From NCBI GenBank assembly GCA_017433975.1, contig JAFRGD010000010.1:1-52741 (forward strand): a stretch of 52,741 bases of DNA, read 5' to 3'. The position numbers were made by a program, and so were the translations under genes. Below, piece by piece: positions 17,101-25,361 of the stretch (positions are counted from its first letter, which is position 1; every line of letters starts with the position of its first letter). The stretch comes from Mogibacterium sp. GTDB lineage: Bacteria; Bacillota; Clostridia; Peptostreptococcales; Anaerovoracaceae. The notes beneath the pieces are model-generated. The model was given only the letters and a program-made list of their open reading frames with translations. It ran no database searches and was not told the origin of the DNA.

Positions 17101-17131
17101 ACGGAACGGCTGCGCGGCCGTTCCGTTTTTT
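17101..17131 (+). terminator. Terminator after the DD-carboxypeptidase gene
   Basis: ACGGAACGGC (17101-17110) pairs exactly with GCCGTTCCGT (17117-17126), followed by a T-run. It separates the plus-strand unit from the minus-strand MFS gene that ends at 17152. Confidence 0.9.
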
Positions 17132-17151
17132 ACGTTCCACACATGGTTTCG

Positions 17152-18342
17152 TCAGGCGGAACGCGGGGCTTTGTCCACTCTTCGCATTGCGAGCAGAAGA
17201 CCGGAAAAGCCGGTCGCAGCGAGGACGGTGTAGATGAGTAAAGTCGTCCGGACGGAGAAATGATCCAAGAGTACACCGCTCATCGCACCGGAGATGAGGC
17301 CGCTCAGGCCAAAGGTAAAGATTCCGAGGAGCGTCTGCCCTTTTGCTATGTTGGCAGGACCGAGGACCGCGTTGATGTAATAAGTCGACGCCGGGATGAA
17401 GAGACCGTACGAAAGAAGTTGCAGGCACTGCGCGGCATAGACCGCCGGAACCGACGCGGCGAAGGCCGTGAGGAGCACTTTAATTACGAAAAACGCGCAT
17501 GAGAACCGCAGCATGTTGCCGTAGGAGAACCGGCGGGCGAGGCGCAGAAACGCCGCCATGACCGGCAGCTCTACAAAGGCTGCAATCGCAGTGGAGATCC
17601 CCAGCTCCCGGCTCCCGCCGCCGACGGACTCAATGATGTTGATGTGAAAATTATTGATTGCGGTGTAGCTGAGGTACATCAGAAGAATGCTCGTCAGGAG
17701 AAGCAGAAGTGCAGGCCGTTTATGAAACAGTTGCGACACGGTGTCCGGCTGTTGCTCCGGGATGTCTTCTCTGGCGGTTGGACGTTCGACGGGTTTTAGG
17801 AATAGCAACGTCAGATAGGAGACGCCCTGAATTAGGAAGAACGCCGTCAGGATGCTGTCCGCGCCGGCGCGCTGGACGAGAAAGCCGGTCAGCAGGGAAG
17901 CGATGGAATAGGCGAGAGAGCCGAGCCCGCGGCACAGAGAGAAGTCGAGCGTGAGCCCGGCGTTGATGAACTCCATGCCGAAGGTGTTGAAGAGCGCGGC
18001 ATCGACGAGCAGGATGGTCATGATTATCGTATAACTGAATGTCGTGACCGCGTGCGAAGGGGCGAGTAGCATCGCGAGAACGGAGAGCGTCATGACAAGG
18101 TGCAGCGCGAAAATGACATGCTTTGCGGATAGACGCACGTGTCTGTCCAAAAAAGGACCGAACCAGAACTGCAGCAGGATGCTGCCGGCGGCTGCTACCG
18201 CAAAGATTACCCCGATCTCTGTGTTGGTAAAGCCCTTTGCCTGCAGATACAGTGCGGCATAGCCCCACATAATCGCGTAAATCAAGTAAAAGGAGCTGTT
18301 TATCAGAGCATATTTCCCTGTCAGCGTCTTGTCTATCGTCAT
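17152..18342 (-). CDS. MFS sugar/nucleoside-type proton symporter
   Basis: 396 residues with about twelve hydrophobic segments, resembling the MFS_1-like/LacY-PucC group: the N-terminus YALINSSFYLIYAIMWGYAALYLQAKGFTNTEIG is very characteristic, and the loop motif FGPFLDRHVRLS follows TM2. It is transcribed divergently from the gntR-type gene, and its predicted promoter overlaps one copy of the repeated 16-mer proposed as GntR operator. That makes it a likely part of the fructosamine regulon, perhaps moving a related sugar or conjugate. The substrate is not readable from sequence. Confidence 0.82.
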   Translation of the reverse strand: MTIDKTLTGKYALINSSFYLIYAIMWGYAALYLQAKGFTNTEIGVIFAVAAAGSILLQFWFGPFLDRHVRLSAKHVIFALHLVMTLSVLAMLLAPSHAVTTFSYTIIMTILLVDAALFNTFGMEFINAGLTLDFSLCRGLGSLAYSIASLLTGFLVQRAGADSILTAFFLIQGVSYLTLLFLKPVERPTAREDIPEQQPDTVSQLFHKRPALLLLLTSILLMYLSYTAINNFHINIIESVGGGSRELGISTAIAAFVELPVMAAFLRLARRFSYGNMLRFSCAFFVIKVLLTAFAASVPAVYAAQCLQLLSYGLFIPASTYYINAVLGPANIAKGQTLLGIFTFGLSGLISGAMSGVLLDHFSVRTTLLIYTVLAATGFSGLLLAMRRVDKAPRSA

Positions 18343-18396
18343 ATCTTATGTTCTCTCGGTGCGAGACTCAATCGCAATGGCCGTTCATTAACAAAA

Positions 18397-18428
18397 GACA
18401 TATTAATACGAGATAATATAAGTGTCAA
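18397..18428 (-). promoter_or_regulatory. MFS-gene promoter overlapped by candidate GntR operator
   Basis: On the minus strand TTGACA (plus positions 18423-18428) and TAATAT (18400-18405) are 17 bases apart. The -10 lies inside GACATATTAATACGAG (18397-18412), a 16-mer repeated exactly at 19265-19280. A repressor there would block this promoter. Confidence 0.6.
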
Positions 18429-18446
18429 TATTTTTCATTTACATAG

Positions 18447-18504
18447 TTGCATTTTTTATGAATGTGGTGTAATATAGTGAAAATAATACGTGTGATAATA
18501 CAAG
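18447..18504 (+). promoter_or_regulatory. Candidate promoter and operator half-sites of the gntR-type gene
   Basis: TTGCAT (18447-18452) and TAATAT (18470-18475) are spaced by 17 bases. Just downstream lie TAATACG (18484-18490) and TAATACA (18496-18502), the heptamer core of the repeated 16-mer, suggesting autoregulation. Confidence 0.45.
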
Positions 18505-18519
18505 TTAAGGAGAAAATAG

Positions 18520-19251
18520 ATGGCTGCAACGATTGAAAAGACAAATGCAATCCCTCTTTACCAGCAGCTGAAGAACAAAATCAAACGCGAGATCCGCACC
18601 GGACTCCTCAAGGCCGGCGACCGCCTGCCTTCGGAGATCCAGATGCAGAAGGATTACGGGCTGTCCCGCGTGACGGTCCGGAACGCGATGGCGGAGCTGG
18701 AGAGCGAGGGGTACGTGATCAAAGTCCAGGGTAAGGGGAGCTTCGTGTCCGGGTCGGATATCACCCGGCTTCCGATCGGCGTGACGAGCTTTACGGAGGA
18801 CGTCAAGATGCAAGGCCTGCAGCTCGAGACCAAGGTCATCAAGGCCGATCTGGAGGTCGCTAAGAGCGATTTGGACCACGAATTCTTCAACTTGAAGGAA
18901 GGGGATAAGATCGTCGTCCTAAAGCGGGTCCGCGTGGTCAACGGAACGCCGGTCTGCATCGAGGAGAACCACCTGCCGGAGCAGCTCGCGGACATCGTCA
19001 ACGAGGACCTCACGGGGTCGCTCTACGACATCCTGATGAAGAAATACGACATGGTCCCGGTCAACAAAGGCCGCCGCAGCGTCAAGATCTCATTCGCGGA
19101 TCAGGAGATCGCGGATCTCCTGGAACTGTCGCTCGGAACGCCGGTCATCAATACGGAAATGTGCGTTTTTGACGTGAACGGCGAGCCGATCCATACGGTT
19201 CAGGACATCGTGCGCGGGGATAATGACAGGATTTTCAAGTGGTATGTCTAG
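18520..19251 (+). CDS. GntR-family (HutC/UTRA) repressor, FrlR-like
   Basis: 243 residues. The N-terminal winged helix has the GntR hallmark (LLKAGDRLPSE, SRVTVRNAMAELESEGY, KGSFVSG). A UTRA ligand-binding domain follows from about residue 90 and ends with DIVRGDNDRIFKWYV. UTRA regulators usually sense a phosphorylated sugar from the pathway they control; in Bacillus, FrlR senses an intermediate of fructosamine breakdown. Position beside a PfkB kinase, SIS deglycase and ABC importer supports that role. A GGAGAAAATAG site precedes the ATG. It is followed by its own terminator, so it is a separate transcript from the catabolic operon. Confidence 0.85.
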   Translation: MAATIEKTNAIPLYQQLKNKIKREIRTGLLKAGDRLPSEIQMQKDYGLSRVTVRNAMAELESEGYVIKVQGKGSFVSGSDITRLPIGVTSFTEDVKMQGLQLETKVIKADLEVAKSDLDHEFFNLKEGDKIVVLKRVRVVNGTPVCIEENHLPEQLADIVNEDLTGSLYDILMKKYDMVPVNKGRRSVKISFADQEIADLLELSLGTPVINTEMCVFDVNGEPIHTVQDIVRGDNDRIFKWYV

Positions 19252-19264
19252 ATATTGTGTTTAG

Positions 19265-19280
19265 GACATATTAATACGAG
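19265..19280. promoter_or_regulatory. Second exact copy of the candidate operator 16-mer
   Basis: GACATATTAATACGAG, identical to 18397-18412, lies 13 bases after the repressor stop and about 60 bases before the -35 of the catabolic promoter. An identical 16-base AT/GC-mixed word on both sides of a regulator gene is unlikely by chance. Confidence 0.5.
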
Positions 19281-19290
19281 TAATTGACAG

Positions 19291-19318
19291 CGCCTGCCCA
19301 TATCGGCAGGCGTTTTTT
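19291..19318 (+). terminator. Terminator of the gntR-type gene
   Basis: CGCCTGCC (19291-19298) pairs with GGCAGGCG (19305-19312), then six T. Confidence 0.88.
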
Positions 19319-19340
19319 CTATGTTTTTTTGTATTATATA

Positions 19341-19402
19341 TTGACAACATGTCTTATTATACAATATAATTCATATGACGTTATAAGACAACTTGTAATA
19401 CG
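19341..19402 (+). promoter_or_regulatory. Promoter of the fructosamine operon with downstream operator-like site
   Basis: TTGACA (19341-19346) and TATAAT (19365-19370), both consensus, are 18 bases apart. Downstream, TAATACG (19396-19402) preceded by AGACAACTTG resembles the 16-mer operator with a longer spacer, well placed to block transcription. Confidence 0.65.
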
Positions 19403-19459
19403 TAACGTAAAATATGTTATGTTAAGACGAGTTTAAGAATGACAGAGAAAGAGGCCATG

Positions 19460-20374
19460 ATGAGCACTGAACACGTTCCAGCAATCGTAACCATCGGTAT
19501 CGCGACACTGGACATTTATATCAACCGCAAGAGAATGTACCCGGGCGGGAACGAGCTCAACGTCGCATTCGACGTGAACCAGCTCGGCGCCAGATCCGGA
19601 TTCATGGGCGTGTTCGCGGACGACCGCATCGGCACACTGCTGGAGCAGACCCTGATCGACGCAGGCGTCGATACCAGCTACTCTCACCACGAGCATGGCA
19701 CGAGCGGCTACGCGATCGTCGACATCATCGACGGCGACCGTGTCTTCCTGGACTATAACAAGCAGGGTGTGACCGATCTCTATCCATTCACGTTCACTGA
19801 GGAAGAGCTCGAATACATTAAGACCTTCGATGCCGCGAGCATGAGTACCGGTTCGCGCCTCACTCCAGATAAAATCAGAAAATTAGCCGAAAACGGAATC
19901 CGCTGCTCCTATGACTTCAGCGATTCCTTCACAGACGCAGACATCGATGCAATAGCACCATCTCTGCGGTTCGCGTTTTTCTCCTGCAGCCACGTTTCCG
20001 AGGAGCGGGTGCGGGAGGTGCTCGCAAAGGCCGTCGATCTCGGGTGTGAGGTCGCGGTCGCGACCCGCGGCGAGTTACCGTCCATGGCGTTTGACGGTAA
20101 GCGGTATTACACGCAAGAGCGTGTTCCCGTCGTGTGCATCGATGCGATGGGCGCCGGTGATTCTTACATCAGCGGCTTTCTTACGAATTATCTCTCACAG
20201 TCCAGCCCGGAGGGCGGTGCTGATGAGGATAAGGTGCAGTGCGCCATGCAGGCCGCTGTGCAATATGCAGCCAGAGTCATTACAAGAGAGGGAGCTCTCG
20301 GCATCGGGTACGACATCGACCCGGCGGAAATCGGGGAACTGATCGGCAAACCGGTATCCGGCGCGACGCGGTAG
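19460..20374 (+). CDS. frlD: PfkB-family sugar kinase, probable fructoselysine/fructosamine 6-kinase
   Basis: 304 residues from ATG 19460, six bases after AAAGAGG; ATGs at 19439 and 19457 are alternatives with poorer sites. It has the ribokinase fold marks: IATLDIYINR near the start, PGGNELNVAFDVNQLGA (sugar-binding GGN), and the catalytic loop DAMGAGDSYISGF with the anion hole and base Asp. FrlD phosphorylates the sugar-amine on carbon 6 so the SIS deglycase can split it. Assignment to fructosamine rests mainly on neighbours (SIS FrlB-like, epimerase, ABC system, GntR), since PfkB kinases have many substrates. Confidence 0.82.
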   Translation: MSTEHVPAIVTIGIATLDIYINRKRMYPGGNELNVAFDVNQLGARSGFMGVFADDRIGTLLEQTLIDAGVDTSYSHHEHGTSGYAIVDIIDGDRVFLDYNKQGVTDLYPFTFTEEELEYIKTFDAASMSTGSRLTPDKIRKLAENGIRCSYDFSDSFTDADIDAIAPSLRFAFFSCSHVSEERVREVLAKAVDLGCEVAVATRGELPSMAFDGKRYYTQERVPVVCIDAMGAGDSYISGFLTNYLSQSSPEGGADEDKVQCAMQAAVQYAARVITREGALGIGYDIDPAEIGELIGKPVSGATR

Positions 20375-20431
20375 CGCACCCGGCCACACACTCAGCAGCT
20401 ATTCTGTTAAAAGAAAGGATTGGTTAATGTC

Positions 20432-21736
20432 ATGAAGAAAAGAATCTTTGCACTGGTGATGGTACTTGTACTCGTCATCTCCGCGCTCGCGGCGTGCGGC
20501 GGTGGCGGCGGCGGTTCCTCGGAAGACGAGGATACGATCACGCTGGTCTTCCTCGACAAGCACCCGGAAGACAACTACAGGGGCTATTTCGAGCAGGCGA
20601 TTGCTGACTATGAGGCAGCAAACCCTGGCATCCATATCGAGTATGAGAACATCAGTGACCAGGCCATCAAGGAGAAACTCGCGGTCCTCGCTTCCGGCGG
20701 TGACATGCCTGACATCTTCTTCGCATGGGGCGGCGAGAGCCTGAACCGCTTCTCCCGCAACGGCAAGTGCCTCGACCTCACACCGTATTTTGAAGCGGAC
20801 CCTGAGTGGAGAGACAGCTTTATGCCGATGTTCCTGAGCAGCAGCATGCTGGACGGCAAATACTACGCAGTTCCGTACAGAAGCTCCATCCTGTTCATGC
20901 TCTACAACAAGCAGGTCCTCGCGGACAACGGAATCGAAGTTCCGACGACTTGGGAAGAGTTCATCGCAGCCTGCGAGAAGCTCAAAGGCGTTGACGGCGT
21001 TGACCCGATCGCGTTTGGTAACTCCGACCAGTGGTACGCAATGTGGTACATCGGCCAGTTCAACGGCAGCTTCGTTGACAAGGCCGTCCGTGAGAAGGAC
21101 TACAACCCGGCTTCCGGCGAGTTCACCGACCCGGGATATGAGAAGGCAGTCCAGACGTTCCTCGACCTGAACGCAAACGGCTACATGGGCTCCAATGTTA
21201 ACTCCAAGGATTACTATCAGGTCCGCGAAGAGTTCGCAGTCGGCAGATACGGCTTCATGCTCGACGCTACCAGCCAGTTCTCCTTCTACACTGAGAATAT
21301 GACCAACGACGGTTTCGGTTACTTCCTGATTCCGATTCCGACCGGCGCTGAGGGTGACGAGGCGAACGCAATCGTTACCGGCGGTTCCGAAAACTGGGCC
21401 GTTTCCTCCACCTGCGAGCACCCGGACGAGGCAGTCGCGTTCCTGAAGTACATGACTTCGAGAGAGCAGGCCCTCAAGCAGACCCAGGAGACCGGACTTC
21501 CGAACGCTCTGATCGGCGGTATCACCGAGGAGAACGCGGATCCGATGGTCGTCGCGGCCTACAAGGACGCGGAGCAGTACACTGCAATCGCTGAGTGGCT
21601 TGACCAGTGCGTCGACGCGAACGTCGCGAACGCTTACATGGCGAACGCCCAGGAAGGCCTTGACGGCAAGTCCGCAGCGGACATTATGGCAGCCGTTCAG
21701 GGAGCAGCAAAAGAAACTGCAGAGGCAAACGAGTAA
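20432..21736 (+). CDS. frlO: ABC sugar-binding lipoprotein (fructosamine import)
   Basis: A 434-residue family-1 extracellular solute-binding protein. The signal peptide ends in the lipobox ALAAC, followed by a Gly/Ser-rich linker and an acidic spacer. The mature protein has the usual two-lobe pattern (LVFLDKHPEDNYRGYFEQAI near the start, ITVGSENWAV-like hinge region, YMTSREQALKQ toward the end). It would capture the substrate at the cell surface and deliver it to the two permeases downstream. A stem-loop separates it from the permease genes, a common device to keep binding-protein mRNA abundant. The exact ligand is inferred from the locus. Confidence 0.85.
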   Translation: MKKRIFALVMVLVLVISALAACGGGGGGSSEDEDTITLVFLDKHPEDNYRGYFEQAIADYEAANPGIHIEYENISDQAIKEKLAVLASGGDMPDIFFAWGGESLNRFSRNGKCLDLTPYFEADPEWRDSFMPMFLSSSMLDGKYYAVPYRSSILFMLYNKQVLADNGIEVPTTWEEFIAACEKLKGVDGVDPIAFGNSDQWYAMWYIGQFNGSFVDKAVREKDYNPASGEFTDPGYEKAVQTFLDLNANGYMGSNVNSKDYYQVREEFAVGRYGFMLDATSQFSFYTENMTNDGFGYFLIPIPTGAEGDEANAIVTGGSENWAVSSTCEHPDEAVAFLKYMTSREQALKQTQETGLPNALIGGITEENADPMVVAAYKDAEQYTAIAEWLDQCVDANVANAYMANAQEGLDGKSAADIMAAVQGAAKETAEANE

Positions 21737-21758
21737 GACGATTTGAGCAGTTAGCGCT

Positions 21759-21787
21759 GGAGAGGGGCATATGACGTGCCCCTCTCC
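21759..21787 (+). promoter_or_regulatory. Intercistronic stem-loop between binding protein and permeases
   Basis: GGAGAGGGGC (21759-21768) pairs perfectly with GCCCCTCTCC (21778-21787) around a nine-base loop. Only TTGT follows, so full termination is unlikely. A partial terminator or a 3' mRNA-stabilising hairpin for the binding-protein transcript is the usual interpretation. Confidence 0.75.
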
Positions 21788-21810
21788 TTGTAACCGAGGA
21801 GAAATCCATC

Positions 21811-22689
21811 ATGAGAAAAAGGAATCAGAAGACCGCAGCGCTTTACCTGTTGCCGGCCATGCTCATGGTGATCGTGATTCTATACGTTCCGATTTTCATC
21901 AATCTCTATGAGAGCCTGTTCAAATGGGGCACCATGAGTACGAGCCACAAATTTGTGGGAATCGAAAACTATATCAGACTATTTAAAGACGAAATTTTCT
22001 ACGTCGCGCTGAAGAACAACCTGATCTTTACGGTCATGTCTGTCATCTTCCAGATCGGCGGATCCCTGCTGATTGCCAGCGTGCTCGAAGCCAAGTTCCT
22101 GCGCAAATCGCAGAACTTCTTCCGCACGATATACTTTATCCCGTCCCTGCTGATGGTAACGGTCGTCGGTATCACCTTCAAGATGATCGTCAGCCCGTCC
22201 ATCGGCATCATCAACCCGATGCTCGAGCTGATCGGAATCGACGCCTCCGCGATCGACCTGCTCGGCAACGCGAGCTCGGCGACGATGACCATCGCGGCCA
22301 TGTCGCAGTGGCAATATGTCGGCTACACCGTCATCCTGTTCATCGTAGCGATCCAGAACATCCCTGCGGAGCTCTACGAAGCGGCGGAGATCGACGGCGC
22401 GGGCGCGGTTCGCAAGTTCTTTTCGATCACGCTCCCGCAGATCAAAAATACGATCCTCATCAATACGATCATCACGATTACCGGCGCCATCCGGGAATAC
22501 GACGAAGTCTTCGTTACGACCAACGGCGGCCCGGGCCACGCCTCCGAAACGCTGGCGACGTACCTGTACAAAGTCGGCTTCCGGAACGACCAGATGGGGT
22601 ACGCGTCCGCCATCGCATTCTTTATATTCATCGTCACGTTCATCATCGGCCTGATGCAGATGAAGGCGTACGAGCTGGATGAGAAGTAG
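21811..22689 (+). CDS. frlN: ABC sugar permease, MalF-type
   Basis: 292 residues with six hydrophobic segments. The cytoplasmic EAA loop reads YEAAEIDGAGAVRKFFSITL, which docks to the ATPase. The start TAALYLLPAMLMVIVI and the ending MQMKAYELDEK are typical of CUT1 family permeases. It forms the channel with the following permease. A GAGGAGAAATCC site precedes the ATG. Naming as frlN follows the operon, not residue-level specificity. Confidence 0.85.
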   Translation: MRKRNQKTAALYLLPAMLMVIVILYVPIFINLYESLFKWGTMSTSHKFVGIENYIRLFKDEIFYVALKNNLIFTVMSVIFQIGGSLLIASVLEAKFLRKSQNFFRTIYFIPSLLMVTVVGITFKMIVSPSIGIINPMLELIGIDASAIDLLGNASSATMTIAAMSQWQYVGYTVILFIVAIQNIPAELYEAAEIDGAGAVRKFFSITLPQIKNTILINTIITITGAIREYDEVFVTTNGGPGHASETLATYLYKVGFRNDQMGYASAIAFFIFIVTFIIGLMQMKAYELDEK

Positions 22690-22698
22690 GAGGGTGTC

Positions 22699-23520
22699 AT
22701 GGCTACGAAAATTTCACACATCATCGCATACATTATCCTCATACTCTTAGCCATCATCATCCTGATCCCGCTGGCGTGGATGCTGATCACGGGGTTTAAG
22801 ACCAACCAGGAGATGTTCCTGTCCCCGTTCGCCCTGCCGCAGGAATGGCATTATGAGAACTATATCAATGCCTGGAACCAGGGCATCGGTACCTACCTCA
22901 AGAACTCCGTCATCATCACGGTTCTCGCGACCGCGCTCTCGACGTTCGTGAGCTGCCTCGCGGCGTATCCGCTGGCCCGTCTGAACTTCCGGAGCAAGAA
23001 AATCTGGGTCTACCTGGTGCTCGGCGGCCTGATGCTGGCGCCGCAGTCTTCGGTCATTTCGCTCTTCCGCATGGTCAAGATGGCGGGGCTGTATGACACG
23101 CAGACGGCGCTGGTCCTGATCGACGCGGCGTTCCGAATCCCGTTCGCGACGTTCCTGATCATGACGTTCTATCGGAGCATCAGTTACAGCCTGGACGAGT
23201 CGGCATACATCGACGGGGCGAGCACATGGCAGATCTTCACGGGCATCATCGTACCGCTCAGCAAGCCGATCATCGCGTCCTGCGCGATCGTGAGCTTCCG
23301 TGCGGTGTGGAACGAGCTGATGTTCGCGAACATCATGCTGCAGACCACGTCAAAGAAGACCGTACCGATCGGACTCATGAACTTCCAGGGCATGACGACG
23401 ACCAACTGGACGCTCGTCGTGGCGAGCATGGTCATCGCGTCCCTGCCGCTGGTCATCGCGTTCCTGCTGCTGCAGAAGCAGTTCGTCCGCGGTCTGACCG
23501 CAGGCAGCGTCAAGGGCTAG
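22699..23520 (+). CDS. frlM: ABC sugar permease, MalG-type
   Basis: 273 residues, six membrane segments, with the EAA loop DESAYIDGASTWQIFTGII. The N-terminal segment IIAYIILILLAIIILIPLAWM and the C-terminal LLQKQFVRGLTAGSVKG are hallmarks of the MalG half of CUT1 importers. It begins nine bases after the previous permease with GGAGGG upstream. It works with that permease, the lipoprotein and an ATPase such as the one at 26029. Confidence 0.88.
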   Translation: MATKISHIIAYIILILLAIIILIPLAWMLITGFKTNQEMFLSPFALPQEWHYENYINAWNQGIGTYLKNSVIITVLATALSTFVSCLAAYPLARLNFRSKKIWVYLVLGGLMLAPQSSVISLFRMVKMAGLYDTQTALVLIDAAFRIPFATFLIMTFYRSISYSLDESAYIDGASTWQIFTGIIVPLSKPIIASCAIVSFRAVWNELMFANIMLQTTSKKTVPIGLMNFQGMTTTNWTLVVASMVIASLPLVIAFLLLQKQFVRGLTAGSVKG

Positions 23521-23535
23521 ACCCGGAGGCGGCGC

Positions 23536-24375
23536 ATGAAAACGCTCACCCGGGACCAGATTCTGACATCAAACTACCCGTACTGGCGGTATTCGCTGAG
23601 CTACGCGCTGGATTCGCTCGAGCGGATCGGCTGCAGGAACATCGAGTTCTACGGTTGTTACCCGCACTTCCACCTGGACGACGTCGGCTATCGGGATTTG
23701 AAGAGCCTTCAGAAGCAGCTCCGTAACCACGGCCTGCACGCGGCGGCGTTCACGCCGGAGCAGTGCTTGTACCCGGTGAACATCGCTTCGTTCGATCCGG
23801 TCGCACGGAAGCGGAGCATGGAGGTCTTCCGAAAGTCCATCCTCTACGGGGCGGAGCTCGGCGCAAAGACGGTCGTCGTACTGGCCGGGTACGCCACCCT
23901 GGACGAAGACGAGGCCATCGCGTGGCGGCGGTCCGTGGCGTCGCTCCAAGAACTCAGCCGGCTGGCGGAGCGCAACGGTGTGACGCTGGTCCTCGAGACA
24001 TCGCCGCGGGAGTACACGACGACGCACACGTCGAAGGACGTCGTCCGCATGATCCGGGAGGTCGGTTCGCCGGCGCTCTCGGGGATGATCGACACCGCGA
24101 CGCTTGGCTTCTCGGGGGAGACCATGGCGGAGGCGATCCGCGACCTCGAAGGACACCTCGACCACGTGCACTTTGCGGACGGAGTCCCGAACGGGCACCT
24201 GATCCCGGAAGAGGGGACGCTCGACCTGCCGGAGATGCTGCGGGCGCTGGACGGCGCAGGATACGACAAGGCGATCAGCCTGGAGATCCTGAACGACCGG
24301 TACGTCCGGAACCCGCACGAGGCAATGCAGAAGTCGTATGAGAGATTAATCGAATATATATCCGGAAAGGAATAA
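23536..24375 (+). CDS. frlC: Sugar-phosphate isomerase/epimerase, FrlC-like
   Basis: A 279-residue TIM barrel of the xylose-isomerase-like AP-endonuclease-2 superfamily. Metal and catalytic residues are visible: Glu in VLETSPREYTTTHTS, Asp/His in GMIDTAT and the DHVHFADG segment, and the last Glu in SLEILNDRYVRNP. In E. coli FrlC interconverts fructoselysine and psicoselysine (C3 epimerase). Its place between permeases and the SIS deglycase suggests a similar role in feeding an isomeric Amadori product into the pathway. The N-terminus starts with NIEFYGCYPHFHLDD after the first strand. Confidence 0.78.
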   Translation: MKTLTRDQILTSNYPYWRYSLSYALDSLERIGCRNIEFYGCYPHFHLDDVGYRDLKSLQKQLRNHGLHAAAFTPEQCLYPVNIASFDPVARKRSMEVFRKSILYGAELGAKTVVVLAGYATLDEDEAIAWRRSVASLQELSRLAERNGVTLVLETSPREYTTTHTSKDVVRMIREVGSPALSGMIDTATLGFSGETMAEAIRDLEGHLDHVHFADGVPNGHLIPEEGTLDLPEMLRALDGAGYDKAISLEILNDRYVRNPHEAMQKSYERLIEYISGKE

Positions 24376-24380
24376 AAACT

Positions 24381-25361
24381 ATGGAAATCAGAGAGATCAT
24401 CGATCAGATCGTGAAGGATAAAGCGGCCGTCGGCGGCGTCAAGAGCGTCGTCTGGCTCGCGGCCGGCGGTTCCAACGGCGGAAACTACCCGGCGCAGTAC
24501 TTCATGGACAGAGAGGCGAAGACGATCCGCTCCCAGATGTTCACCAGCAACGAGTTCGTCTACGCGCCGCCGAAGTTCGTCAACGAGAACACCATCGCGG
24601 TCGTGACGTCGATGCGCGGAACGCCGGAAACGTGCCGCGCCGCGCAGGTCGCGAAGGACCTCGGCGCCGCGACGATCGGCCTGTACGTGCAGGAGTCGCT
24701 GCTGACTGAGACCTGCGACTACAACGTCAAGTACGACAGCATCATGTTTGACGAATCCGACCAGAGCAAGACGAACGCGGCGCTCGGCATGCGGATCGCG
24801 ATCGACATCGTGGACGCCGTCGAGGGTTACGCGGACTACGCGGAAGCGATGGCCGCCTACGACATCCTGGATGCGGTCTACAACGAGGCAAAAGCATACT
24901 GCATGCCGCTCGCAGCGGCCTGGGCCGAGCAGAACAAGAACGAGCGCGTCATCAGCGTGATGGCGAGCGGCCCGGCGTTCGCGTCGGCTTACATCTTCTC
25001 GATCTGCAACATCATGGAGATGCTCCAGATTCAGTCGCCGACCGTCAACTCCTGCGAGTTCTTCCACGGACCGTTCGAAGTGCTCGACGAGAAGGAGTCC
25101 TTCTTCCTGCTCAAGGCAGAGGGCCGGACCAGACCGGCGGACGAGCGTGCGGAGACGTTCCTCCGTCAGTACGGCGGGGACAAAGTCTACGTCCTCGACG
25201 CGCGGGAGCTCGGCATCAACCGCTTCGCGGATTCGGTCGCAGAGTACTTCAACCACATGCTGTTCTCGCCGATCCTGAACAACACGTATATGAAATGTCT
25301 GTCTGCCGCAACCGGTGAGGACTACATGACCCGCCGGTACATGTGGAAGGTTAAATACTGA
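24381..25361 (+). CDS. frlB: SIS-domain fructosamine deglycase, FrlB-like
   Basis: 326 residues, the length of FrlB/YurP. It splits a fructosamine-6-phosphate into glucose-6-phosphate and the free amine. Two SIS-type sugar-phosphate folds are present; AAGGSNGGNYPAQYFMD near the start and TSMRGTPETCRAAQ correspond to the phosphate-binding Ser/Thr loops. CEFFHGPFEVLDE carries the conserved Glu and His of the GlmS/FrlB active site, and the end RRYMWKVKY is very typical of FrlB. This is the gene that best identifies the pathway. It starts five bases after the epimerase and overlaps the next gene by one base. Confidence 0.88.
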   Translation: MEIREIIDQIVKDKAAVGGVKSVVWLAAGGSNGGNYPAQYFMDREAKTIRSQMFTSNEFVYAPPKFVNENTIAVVTSMRGTPETCRAAQVAKDLGAATIGLYVQESLLTETCDYNVKYDSIMFDESDQSKTNAALGMRIAIDIVDAVEGYADYAEAMAAYDILDAVYNEAKAYCMPLAAAWAEQNKNERVISVMASGPAFASAYIFSICNIMEMLQIQSPTVNSCEFFHGPFEVLDEKESFFLLKAEGRTRPADERAETFLRQYGGDKVYVLDARELGINRFADSVAEYFNHMLFSPILNNTYMKCLSAATGEDYMTRRYMWKVKY

